Assembly (NCBI RefSeq): GCF_026151205.1
Contig: NC_087084.1
Location: forward strand, 6,131,538-6,195,537
Reading direction: 5' to 3'
DNA from: Bolinopsis microptera
Lineage: Eukaryota; Ctenophora; Tentaculata; Lobata; Bolinopsidae
Length of the DNA stretch: 64,000 nucleotides
Below the pieces are notes generated by a model. It worked only from the letters and a program-made list of their open reading frames with translations, was not told the origin of the DNA and did no database searches. The position numbers and the translations under genes are program-made. Positions within the stretch are counted from its first letter, which is position 1, and each line of letters opens with the position of its first letter. Of the stretch, positions 36,736 to 48,500 are shown in pieces.

Positions 36736-36953
36736 AAACTTGTTAAGCTTTTCCGAGCATCAGAAATTGACATCAGTTATTGACTTTTTGTATTTAAAAG
36801 TCAATAACAAAATCGGTATTGTCCGAATGTATTTTAATTTTAAGTGTCTATACTTTGGATATAACATTTAGAACTAGAATTAGAATCAAATTTAACAGCA
36901 ATACAAAAAAAAGAAGTAAATAATTTACTTGATGCTTCGATAAATTTTTAGAG

Positions 36954-39900
36954 ATGCTTCGATCTGCTGTGCAGGACATTCAAATCCGTCAAGAACTGTT
37001 AATAAAGTGCCCTTCTTATTTAAAGAATCTATTAAAATTCACGTACTCATCACTTTCAGAGCCAATCAATTTAGAGATGATTGTGTCAAAGAACTGCTCG
37101 GATGGAGGATCTAATAATTCAGTGTATGTGTCCAATCACTAAATTAGTCAAAAACAAATACACATGCATTATTTCTTGGTTATTTGTTCTTATCCTTTTA
37201 ATCTTGATTGGAGTTTTATGGATAAGCCATCAATATTCAAAACCATTTCAACCCTGCACTGTGGTCGATATACTTATAGGAAAAATTTTGTTTACGTCAT
37301 AGATACAAATTCCAGGGAGGATTCAGTTCTAAGGCTCAAAAGAATTTGGTTGGATAAAATGGGTATCACACAGATTGATAATTTAGAGATGCTTGGAAAT
37401 ATAACTCACATCCATTTGGATTTCAATGTTATCAGCACAATCGAGGTAATTGAAAATATGCTATTTTGTATGGTCTGACTTTCTTCCCCCATCGTCATTC
37501 GTCATGCTTGGTTGAACTTGGTATCTCAAATATTCCAAAAGATTATACATTTTCTCACCGTTTCAGAATTTGGAAACTGTTGGTTCGTCATTACAGCATC
37601 TAAGTTTGAAGGGAAACAAAATATCTGATATTGGAGGAGGCTTGATGTGTTTGTCTAAACTGATGAGCCTGGATTTGAGTGAAAACAGGATAAGTATGTT
37701 GAAATCCTTCTGTTGAGTTTCATGTTGTATTTTAATCACTACCATGTTGACATATTTTGATTACATGATAGAATACACATACAAACAAGAATATGGATGT
37801 CATTTTGATCTGCGAGATTATTTGAATTTGTGTTCTTTTTTATTGTTCAGAAGTAGAGAAGGTTTCAGTAACGAAATAACAATAATCCTTAATCAGGTAC
37901 CATCACTTCAAAACAGCTACCTTCAAGCATCACCTTCCTCAATCTGTTGGATAACCCACTAATGGAAAGTAATGAATTTGACGAAGATTCATTTTTAGAG
38001 GTAAGTTTTTGGCATTAACATTATTTTAACAAATGGTATCGCCTTTTAAAACAGAGAAGCTGGGGAAGTGGAACTTATCAGGGCCGGGGAATTTTATTGT
38101 TATATGTTAAAATAGAAAAACTTGGACTGAATAATGACTTTATATATCAGATGAGGGTACTAGCTAACAATTAATATCGGCCAACCCTGTATTTTAGGAG
38201 TTTCCAGAGATGAAAGTTTACAACAAAAACTTGCTCAACGATGGGGAAGACAGTGATGAAGAGGTGGATGAAGAAGCAGACGAAAATGAAAGTGAGACTG
38301 GTTGTTTGCAAGACATGACTCGAAACTTGAAAGAATCTAGCAAAGCAAGGCAAAATACAGTAAGTTGTTACAGTGTTGAGTTTTCATATTGCATATTTTT
38401 TTTAATTGTTAAATCTCTTGAACTTAAATTTATATAGTTATAGTTATAAATAGTTATAGTTATCAATATTAAGTTAGTTAAAACAAGTTAAAAACAGATC
38501 GAAGAGAATCATCAGAACAAGAAAACAACACTAGCTCTACTGAAGACAGAGTTAACATCAGCTAAACCAACTAACAATTTCTCTCGGCTTGAACACAACG
38601 AAAAACCCCAGCAAGGTATTTTTGAGATTTGTGTCTAATCCCTTGTTAACAGAAGTAGAACCCCACAATAATTTTCTGTTTTCGGAATGTTCATCAGACA
38701 TTATCATCATTTCAAGTATTTTAAGACTTGGCTCCAACAACCAACTTAAAAGGCTTAGTGGGGAAGTTTCTCCCGCCATGCAACGTTCTTACTAAACCTC
38801 TAAAGTACTCACTCAACTTTGATCCACCTCTCCGCACTATAACAACCGCTGACAGCAAGGAGGCAACTTGGAACATGGTTGTTCCTGAAAAGTAGATAAG
38901 AGCCAGTTGATACCACGTGACCTGCTTGGTCCTGTTCTGATTTAGAATATCATGGTACACACAGGTCCATATCACTACTGTAGTAATATTACAGAGGGTG
39001 AAGATAGCAGATAGGATGGTAATAGTTACTGCTGCTCGGTTGTGTACTGTGTTGTCGGTATTGTTCAGGGTTCTTCTTGTGTTCATCCTCACGTTTATCA
39101 GCTTATGTATCTGGGAATCATTGTGATGGGAAAATTTCTTTAGACACAATAATTTCAACGGATTGAAATTGTTAATTATAACTTTATCATAAATCCTCCG
39201 ACGAGGTTATCTAATTTAGTATTTTATAAACAAACTAATAAATGCTAAGGTTTAATTGAAGTAATACCCTGACACTCACCTGTATAATAGTAGACACAGT
39301 AAGAACAGCCACAGGAACAACAAAAGGAAGCCCAAACAACACCACAATATCTCCACCTACACTCAGATTTAATCCTTTCACACCAGCATACCCAACCTCT
39401 GGCTTCAACACCAATGATCTCATTGCGTACACTCCCGATTGGAACAACCCAACGTTCTTTTGAAACCATATGACGTCATACAAGGATATCAGACACCAGA
39501 AGACGGCGTAGAAAGCAATCGGCCACGCAGTATGATACCTCTTAACTCGATAGAACGGCTGTATTATATTGAGAGAACGTACCACACACACCATCAGGTT
39601 GATAAAGGAACTAACTCTAACACAAGTACCCACAACCACATAGCCAGCCCCAACCAGACACCCCAGATACCCCATCCTCCACTCTGCTGCATGACATATA
39701 AAACTGAGAGTCTGCAGGAGAACCCCAATGGTTAAGATGATATCGTTAGCTGCGTTGGTGAAGAAGAGAAAAGGAACAGTCCGCTTGGTATTGGACTTGT
39801 GAAACTGGATGATCAGTCCGTTAGAGAGTATGGATAGTAGGGATATGATAGAGTTTAGTGTTGTTAGCCCGAGTGTTATGTAGTGTGGTATGTAGTGTGG

Positions 39901-41979
39901 TATGTAGTGTTCAGGACTTGTTCCGTGATCGTTTGGAGGTGTTATCTTCCTCATGCCGTGTGGTTTCATCCTAAAGTTTTGCTAACATCAAATGGTTTTG
40001 ATTGATGTATTTAAGATATTGAGGTGAATTATTGTAAAGAATTGGTTTAAATAAAGACAAATCTTAACATAACCAACAAACCTAACCTGCAAAATAAAGG
40101 ATTCATTGCAGCTATGTTGTTAGTTTGGGTAATTGTCTGAATGGCCAGCTGCTGACACGAAATCTTACTGGAGCCTTTGAGTTGAGTCAGGATGATAGTT
40201 TAGCAAGAGGGGTCAATATATTGCACCTGGGTACTGACTGCATTCAAATAACCATCACACCTCAATGATATTTATCATGATCATTGTTGATTTCAAAGAA
40301 GATAAGAGGTGATAATAAATGTCGCCTAGTTGTAAAGCGAGATGATAAACTATGTAAAACTTGAGGGAATATTGATAATATTTAGATTCCTTCCATGTAT
40401 ATAATCTTTTACAGTGGCCATTTTATTGCCAAATCTTTAAGACAATATTCCTGATAATTATCAATATGTAAGGATCTTTTGAATAGACAGCTACATTAAG
40501 CTGTCAATTTGTTACCTTTAGACATGCTGATATGATAGAGTAACATGTGTCTGATCATCCCAGTCTAGGGAGAAGATCTCACGTGACACATTCTCTGAGG
40601 AGAAGATCTCACGTGACCCATTCTCTGGGGAGGAGGTCTCAGGTTCCTGGGGAGGTCTCAGTTCTCACGTGACACATTCTCTGGGGAGGAGGTCTCAGGT
40701 TCCTGGGGAGGTCTCAGTTCTCACGTGACCCATTCTCTGGGGAGGAGGTCTCAGGTTCCTGGGGAGGTCTCAGTTCTCACGTGACACATTCTCTGGGGAG
40801 GAGGTCTCCGGCTTCTCAATACTCTTCCCTCAGTAAAATCTTAAGATCATCGACCATCGTCGTAATGCGCTTGACAATTAGCAAATGAAACAGACATTTT
40901 CGCATTTTGACAGCCTTGGATAAACGATATTCAATCCGTACTAGCAGTTACCTTCAGTCTTCACCACCTCATTCATCATCGCATCATCACAAGTTGTTGG
41001 CTTGATTGATTGGTCATTATTTAACATATTCTTCTTCTTCTTTGTCTCCTCTTCCATGAGACAGTGTGGACAAGGTTTAGGGACCGTTGTCGGCTTGAAC
41101 TTATTGATATGGTAGTTTAGTTCACAATGTCCAGTAAGGGATTGAGTCGCTGTTCTTGTGCTCTCTTTGCCAAGTTTCGGTATTGAGTGTTGGACAACGT
41201 TCTACATCTTTCCCTCATTTTCCGATAACTTACACTCCGCAGCGCTCCCTTCCATAATACTTTTGGTATTGGTAGTAGCACTTGGGCGGAGTAACATTAA
41301 ACATATAAGTATAAACTCTTTAATTGAGAAGCTTTGAAGATATATTAATTATAAATACTTTATAACAATTAATAATATAATAATCTCAGAAGCAAGTGAG
41401 CTGAGTAGAAACTGTCTACCTCCACTGGAACGGACATTGAGTTCCCAGTAAGTGATTCATATTTTAATTAAACAACAAGTTCTATTATATGAAGACGAGC
41501 TCTTTTATGAAAAAAGAGCTTATTAATATTTCATCTTATTTAGAGACATTTCGCTTATTAACCAGCATTAATGAATGTGCCGGTGAATTAACTACAAAAA
41601 ATATTGGATGACATTTAAACCAATTTTAAGGGGTGATATGGTATCACTGCGGTCATATCCACATAATCTCAACTGAAACCATTTTAGGAGTCTCTCCAAG
41701 AAACCAGGGCTGTTGGACCCTCTTCCTCTCCGTCGTACCTCCTCACCCTCCATCTCCAGACTTAAATCACCTCAAACCTCAAAACTAGCAGACACAAAAC
41801 AGGTCCCTCGCCTCAACTCGCCCAAAAGAATTCCTAGCAGAACAGATTCTGGGGCTGTTAACGCGTCTCTGAGACAACCTCTGGAGATGGAGCTTGTGAA
41901 GGCTGATGGTTTTGAGGAGTATCTGGTGGATGTTAATAAGAAGTTCTCTGATCTTAGGACGGAGTTCAAGGGAATGTAA
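36954..41979 (+). CDS. LRRC46: LRRC46-like leucine-rich repeat protein
   Basis: Predicted exons: 36954-37123 (start uncertain; a good acceptor at 37059 suggests the real first coding exon may lie upstream), 37316-37445, 37567-37693, a 17-nt microexon 37851-37867, 37917-38000, 38198-38359, 38498-38615 and 41708-41979. All phases agree, giving about 359 residues. The N-terminus PINLEMIVSKN precedes the LRR motifs LKRIWLDKMGITQIDNLEML, ITHIHLDFNVISTIE, LQHLSLKGNKISDI and LMSLDLSENRI, then SITFLNLLDNPL. An acidic tail, DGEDSDEEVDEEADENESE, and a Ser/Pro-rich C-terminus ending in FSDLRTEFKGM follow. LRR order and the acidic segment match LRRC46, a cilium/sperm-flagellum associated protein; no catalytic function is known. 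AATAAA signals occur at 42143 and about 42175. The last intron (3.1 kb) holds an antisense receptor gene. Confidence 0.72.
37851..37867 (+). other. predicted 17-nt microexon of the LRRC46-like gene
   Basis: Acceptor tttattgttcag, exon aagtagagaaggtttca, donor gtaacg. Including it joins a phase-1 donor at 37693 to a phase-0 acceptor at 37916 and inserts KVEKVS between SENRI and LPSSITFLNL. That restores the spacing of the corresponding LRR in other LRRC46 proteins. Confidence 0.6.
38721..39969 (-). CDS. orphan rhodopsin-like 7TM receptor, nested in the LRRC46-like intron
   Basis: Two exons, 39969-39280 and 39137-38721, join in phase 0 to give 368 residues. Seven hydrophobic segments lie at about 30-54, 65-91, 103-130, 148-168, 207-229, 265-291 and 305-331. 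Class A landmarks are partly kept: S-N-G-L in TM1, N-A-A-N-D in TM2, a Cys before TM3 (C104), and Trp-Cys in TM4. The D-R-Y motif is replaced by VVRSLNIIQPFY, there is no C-W-x-P in TM6, and TM7 lacks N-P-x-x-Y. The intron falls in the third cytoplasmic loop; its acceptor (ttgtgtctaaag) is weak. The receptor should sit in the plasma membrane and signal through G proteins; the ligand is unknown. It is antisense within the last intron of the LRRC46-like gene. The divergent motifs resemble lineage-specific invertebrate orphan receptors. Confidence 0.82.
39970..41707. other. remainder of the LRRC46-like last intron / receptor upstream flank
   Basis: Apart from the 56-bp array no structure was recognised. 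The region immediately above 39969 is the presumed promoter of the antisense receptor; no core element could be assigned with confidence. Confidence 0.4.
40560..40812 (+). repeat. 56-bp tandem repeat with TCACGTGA
   Basis: Units start at about 40661, 40717 and 40773, with partial units before. Each contains gttctcacgtgacacattct, ctggggaggaggtctcagg and ttcctggggaggtctca. It lies in the LRRC46-like intron, upstream of the antisense receptor's start. Confidence 0.9.
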
Positions 41980-42142
41980 ATTGTAAATATGTTAATATTT
42001 CTTACTATTCACATAATTTAAATGTTACGTTAATTGAATATTCGATTAAATCAAATTATATCAAAGTATTTTGATGTTATTTGTTGCTGTAAAAGATATT
42101 TGTATATAATTAGACTTATATCGTATTATTTTTGGGATTTTG

Positions 42143-42148
42143 AATAAA
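42143..42148 (+). terminator. polyadenylation signal AATAAA of the LRRC46-like gene
   Basis: Canonical AATAAA 164 bp after the stop codon, with a second (gcaataaaaa) about 30 bp further on. Confidence 0.6.
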
Positions 42149-42588
42149 GATTATTATTTGGGATTTTTATGTGCAATAAAAATTGACGACCAAGAAACTT
42201 TTGGGGCTCTTTTTGATTGATAAAACTATGTTTTGTTACACAGTTATTAGTTTTTAAAGTCTTTTAAATTAATTGTTTTCCAAGATTCGATTTCTATTAT
42301 CATTATATTATACACATGAACAATCTGCACATGTCATGTTTCTATTGTATGAAAACAGGCCAATAAATGAAAACGTAGCCGATTCTTAAATTATTCGGGA
42401 TAAACTGTCATAACAATTATTATAATAAAAATTAACATAATCGAACAAACAATTAACTAATTAACGGGAATGCCAATACTCACACTGACATCCACGCCCT
42501 TAAAAAGAAAGTATTTGTAACGGTGATTTTATATGTATGCTATGTAACCTACAAGACTTTTGTCTTAATACCATATCATTTTATTAGA

Positions 42589-45500
42589 ATGTTGTTAACC
42601 TCGGATTCTCCTCTGGAGATGTGTGCGCTTGACGCGGAGCACGTGGCCGCAGTTTTAGAGGATTGTGTAGATCAGCTGGCTGTACTGGGCAGTATCATCT
42701 CCATTCCTGATAACCCTACTAATAATACTGACAATGTGAGTTGGTCTGGATGCTATTTTTAATGGTTTGGTAATCTGAAACTTTGCGTGGTTATGAAGTT
42801 TTTTTGATGGAACAAATCTTTTGGGAAATATTTTATGTCATGGTGCTACCCCAATATTTCCCGCGATTAGTTGGTCGCAAAACCCACTTTTAGACCATCA
42901 CCAACTAACTCATCACCCTCTCTTTAGAACTCAATAGACGAGATAGCCAAGCTGCTAAATGGACAGAAGCACCTGGAGGGACGATACGAGGAACTTGTGA
43001 TGAACGACAAGAACTCCTCGGAGATGTCCTCCTTAAAACAGAACATGAAGTCCAGCGCTCAGGCTATCATGAAGAGCGTGAAGCTGAACCCACTAGCTAC
43101 GGAGAACCTTATCAAGCTGCAACAAGATAGGTGGGGTATTTGGTGTGGGGTAGTGAGGGAAATTTTGGAAAACGAGCTTAGTTTAATTTAATTTATAGAT
43201 CTAGTATTATCTTGTTCGAAGAATGATATTTTCAATTGTAAATTATAGCTTTTCTAAAAGTTACGTCTGATGAAGTAAGGTTTGTGAGAAAAGAGTACGT
43301 TTTTCAAGGATGAACTGCAATACCTTATAGAATCAGCACTTATTTCGTAGTTTCCTGTTTCGATTTAATTGAAATCCAAAGAACTAGTTGAGTGAATAGT
43401 GTTGTTTTTCAGAGAATACTTACAATTGTTGTTAATAGTGTTGTTTTTCAGAGAGTACCTACAAGACCTGGTAGCGGAATGTTTAGAGGAAGTTTCACAA
43501 GAGGGATCCTTCGAGGGACTGATCAGAGCAACTGTTGAGGAGAGGGAGAAGAAGAACAAATTACAGGAAACTATACTCAGGTGGGTTAATTGGTTATTAA
43601 TTGGTTGTTAAGGCCACAGGGGGGGTCCGAGGTCGAAAGAACGTTTTTTGCCAGTTGGCAGACCACGTACTATCTGATGCTTGCACACTACCCTTAGCCC
43701 CCCAGAGCGCCTAGTTTGTCGTAAAATTGAGGTTAACTATTGCCTTTTTAATCAGTTAACCTCACAAATAACCAGTTCTTAACATTTTGTTGCTCTCATC
43801 ACAAGTTAAACTTATCAATGGGTATCAATTGGCCATCCAATGCGAACAGAACTATTATATGTCCTTTATTTGTTGGAAAATTGAGGTTAACCTATTTTCT
43901 CAGAATCAGTCTTTTGACTCTCCTGAACAATTTATTTACCACCTCAAAAGCCTATCTTCTCCTAGAGCTTTTATCCATTTCACCTCAAATTTGGAACTTA
44001 TGTTGCTGACATAAATTTAAAAGTTTGTTATGTAAAGCCAAACGCTACGGTATCACGGGCAAAACTCTACAGTGGCTTGCTGAGTTCTTAAAGAATCGCC
44101 TGCAGACAGTGGTCGTCGAAGGAGAAAAGTCGTCCTTCCAGATTGTGATAAGTGGTGTCCCACAGGGAACTGTGTTAGGTCCAATCTTGTTTATTCTGTA
44201 TATAGATGACCAACTGGACACGTTATTAACTGCACTTGGAAAGGTCTTTGCTGATGACACGAAGCTTATAAGCAAAATTACTGATTTAGTAGCAAGGTGT
44301 TTGCTTCAAGAAGATCTGTTTAATGTCATCAAATGGGCCGTGCAAAATAACATGCAGCTAAACGAAACCAAATTTGAAGTTATCAACTACAAGCTGAATA
44401 AATCCCTGCTATTAAGAGAACTCCCCTTCTCCAACGAAGACTACAGCTACAGCTCAACAAACGGGGAAATTATCGAACCAACGCAAACAGTCAGAGACCT
44501 TGGAGTACTCCTCTCAAATGACTGCTCATGGACGCCCCATATCCATCAGATGCTGAAAACTGCTAAGAAAATGGCATCGTGGGTCTTCAGTGTCTTCAGT
44601 GACAGATCACCTTTCCTGATGCTCACCCTTTTCAAAACAATGGTGAGGAGCAGGCTAGAATACTGTTGCCCGGTCTGGAACCCCAGCAAAATCACCGATA
44701 TAGAAGCAATCGAAAATGTTCAGAGGAACTACACTCGCCGTATCTTAGGTTGTCAGCAATTGGACTATTGGGACCGTCTTAAAAAGCTGGACCTGCTCTC
44801 CCTGCAGAGGCGGAGAGAGCGATACATCCTGATCCATACATGGAAGATGGCAAACGACCTTGCTCCAAATGACATCAACATGGTATTCAAGGAAAACGCT
44901 CGACATGGCATAAAAGCCATAGTCCCACCACTGAACAACAAATCGCAACGATCAGTGGCCACTCATTACGAGAATTCCTTTGGAGTGAATGTAGCGAGAC
45001 TATGGAACCTCCTCCCACAACAAGTGAACAGTTTAACTGCTCTAGGACCCTTCAAGGTATCACTTGCTCGATTTTTGGAGACGTTTCCCGATACCCCGCC
45101 AACCAAAGGATACACCGCCATCACCAACAACTCACTCCTGGAATGGAATCTACAGAAAGATCTGAACCAGGAATGAATGGAGGACGTACTAGTTACTGTT
45201 GTCCAGAAGCAATCCCTGCCAAACCAACCTAAAGTACCTAAAGTAAGTAAGTAACGATTGTTGTAATTTTGTTCCTAACTCTTTTTATGAGGTTAACCGT
45301 TTTAAATTTTGTAAATTTTGTGACGCGCACTCATGGTTAACCTCATATCTCAGCTTCGGAGCAAGATATCATAAATCGTTACATAACTAAAACTCAAAAT
45401 ACCTTGAAGAACATTGTTGCCAAGTTACAAGGTTCTAAGTCATAAACTGAAAAAAGAAGATAGATTTTGAACACAATTTCATTTAAAGTTTTCATTTACA

Positions 45501-48500
45501 ATAGAATTACAGGTAAACCTCAAAATTCAACGCGCGATATCTTCAAATAGGAAACTTTGTTTTCGGTAAGGACAAAAGCGTTTAAAAATTTAGATCGAGC
45601 TCTACAGCATATCTCAAAATCTCAAAATCGACTTCGGACCCCCCCCCCCCCCTGTGGCCTTAATTGTTTGTTAATAGGCTTCAAATTGCGGACTTTTAAT
45701 TTTAAAACATTAATACAATTATTTGTGAGAACTGTGATATTTCTTAAATAATAAATAGGTACTGTTATTGAAAAAGTAGTACTAGTAAAAATAATGCTTT
45801 ACTTAGTAAAGAATTATAAAAACTGTTCATTGTTGATCATAAAATTCATTATCAATTATTAGATATAGTAACCAATTGTACGAAATTTAGTGATATTTCA
45901 TTCACGAATATGTTAATTGTGCAATTATTTTATAAATTAAAGTGGTCGTATCACCACATTGTGGTAATTGCTCAATTCCCGTGGTAAAAGTTCGACTTAA
46001 ATAAACAGATTTTGCATCATGGATGCCAACTGAACACTCTAGTAGCTCTAGAACTTTCTGCATAGTGAAGAACTTCAGTGGGGAGTTGTCCAGATTAGGT
46101 TAAAACATTTTTAATCAGTTCAAAAGTTAAATTTAGTTAAAATTTAGTTAAAACAAATTTAGTTATTGTTACACACACATCCTCAGCTAAAACTGAGATA
46201 AAAAATTGAGAAATTGCGATTCTCCATTATAATTATTTCAAAAAATCCAGCTCTTATTTGAAATAACATTGTAGTTTCTGCTCCTATTCGGTAAAGATTC
46301 GATGATATTGGTGATGTTTGTAGTTACCGTACACTTTCTTTTACGTGTCGAAGCTTGTAATCTCCGCAAATAATTAAGTCGACATAGTAACATAACATTG
46401 ACCATTTGACCAGTAATTCTCTCTCTGATACCACTCATTCCTCGATCACCTCAAGATTGCTACACTTGACCCCTCTCTGATACCCCTTATTCCTCGATCA
46501 CCTCAAGAGTGCTACACTTAACCCCTCTCTGATACCCCTCATTCCTCGATCACATCAAGAGTGCTACACTTGACCCCTCTCTGATACCCCTCATTCCTCG
46601 ATCACCTCAAGAGTGCTACACTTGACCCCTCTCTGATACCCCTCATTCCTCGATCACCTCAAGAGTGCTACACTTGACCCCTCTCTGATACCCCTCATTC
46701 CTCGATCACATCAAGAGTGCTACACTTGACCCCTCTCTGATACCCCTCATTCCTCGATCACATCAAGAGTGCTACACTTGACCCCTCTCTGATACCCCTC
46801 ATTCCTCGATCACCTCAAGAGTGCTACACAGTACACTTGACCCCTCTCTGATACCCCTCATTCCTCGATCACATCAAGACTCAAGAGTGCTGCACTTGAC
46901 CCCTCTCTGATACCCCTCATTCCTCGATCACATCGAGAGTGCTACACTTGACCCCTCTCTGATAACCCTCATTCCTCGATCACCTCAAGAGTGCTGCACG
47001 TACTAACAGTCCTCCTATCGTGACGATTATTAACAGCTCTGTTCCTCGTTACAATAGTATGAGGGAGCTGGTCCTGGGGGCTCGAGGTTCGTTTCCAACA
47101 GACACTGCAACAGATAAGTGTTATCAGTAAAACTGCTACTGATAAGAGAGCGATAACGATTGGCATGGCACCCATATCCATTCTGCGAGAACTTTGGATT
47201 GAGAGCATGGGTTTTGACATGGTTTGTTGGCTAAGGATGGGGTGATGGTGGTGAAGATATAAAATTAGCTGATAAAAATAAAATATCGTTGGCCGGGAAA
47301 CTTTAGGAATTTAGATTTAGCTTATATGGGTTATCCATCAAAAAATACGAATCAATATTTGCTTAACTATCAAATCTAATCGCACAAAAAATAACGAACA
47401 AAATGAAATCTAAAACATTCAAAATGGGCTGATGCCCAATCTTAATACACTTAAAAACCTATTCATTATGTCGCAATATTTGGGGGCCGGAAAGGGAAAA
47501 TCTCACCAGGATAAGGTAATTGCATGACGTATGGGTTCCTGTTCCGTGTCTTATTTCGTCCTTACACCCAAAATCATACCAAGACCATTCCAGCTTTCTA
47601 AATACTGTTGAATCAAGTGGGACCGAAATTTACCAATCGCAAAAAAGATAATACCAGAACTAGCGAGAGTTCCTCACGGCAGGATCAAAGAAAAACCCAA
47701 AAATCAATCAATCTAAGGAAGCCTCGCGAAAGCTCTCCAGAATTTTCTCTACCTTGAACCCTAAAGTCTAAAGTGTTAATGAAATAAAAACAAATCCCGA
47801 CCAACAATCCTAAAGAGACCATTGATCTCTGGATGAACCCGAATAATAAGATGATAAGTCTGGCACTGCTCTCCTCATCGAATTACAGCACTTCAGAGCT
47901 TGACTTCTGGCAGTGTGGCAGGGTTCTCCGGGTAACTGGCTTCATTTGGTATTTGGTAATCGATATCACATTAATTTGAGGTCTGCCAGGTAATGAGATC
48001 AGGGAAACCATTTATGTGTATTTTTGGAGGGGTTAGATAACTAGATAACGCGTTGTTATGTGAACATATACCGCGGTGTAATGTGGCTTTTTTGGGATAT
48101 TTGGGGTCATTTACGTCAGCCTTTTTTTGTTGGTAATTTTAGACCCCCTTCAGCTTCCCTTCCTTAACTTAACTTTGTTTCCAAAATTTTGATTCTGTGT
48201 TTGTTTATGTGGAATCCGATATCTTGCGATTACTTGTGACTAAGGCTATGAGTTATGGCCTCTTTTAACCTATTTTACCTCTTTTAAACCTCTTTTAACC
48301 TCTTTTGACGTATTATAACCTCTTTAAAGCTGTTTTCACATTTTTAAACCTTTTCAAACCCATTTTTACCTCTTTTTACCTCTTTTCTTTCAGGGAGGAG
48401 GATGCTAGGAAGAACGTCAGAGCGTTACAAAGACAACTTCTAGAACTGAAGAAATCAAAAGAGGTATTAATAATCATTGTATGACATGGCGGTGTTTTAA

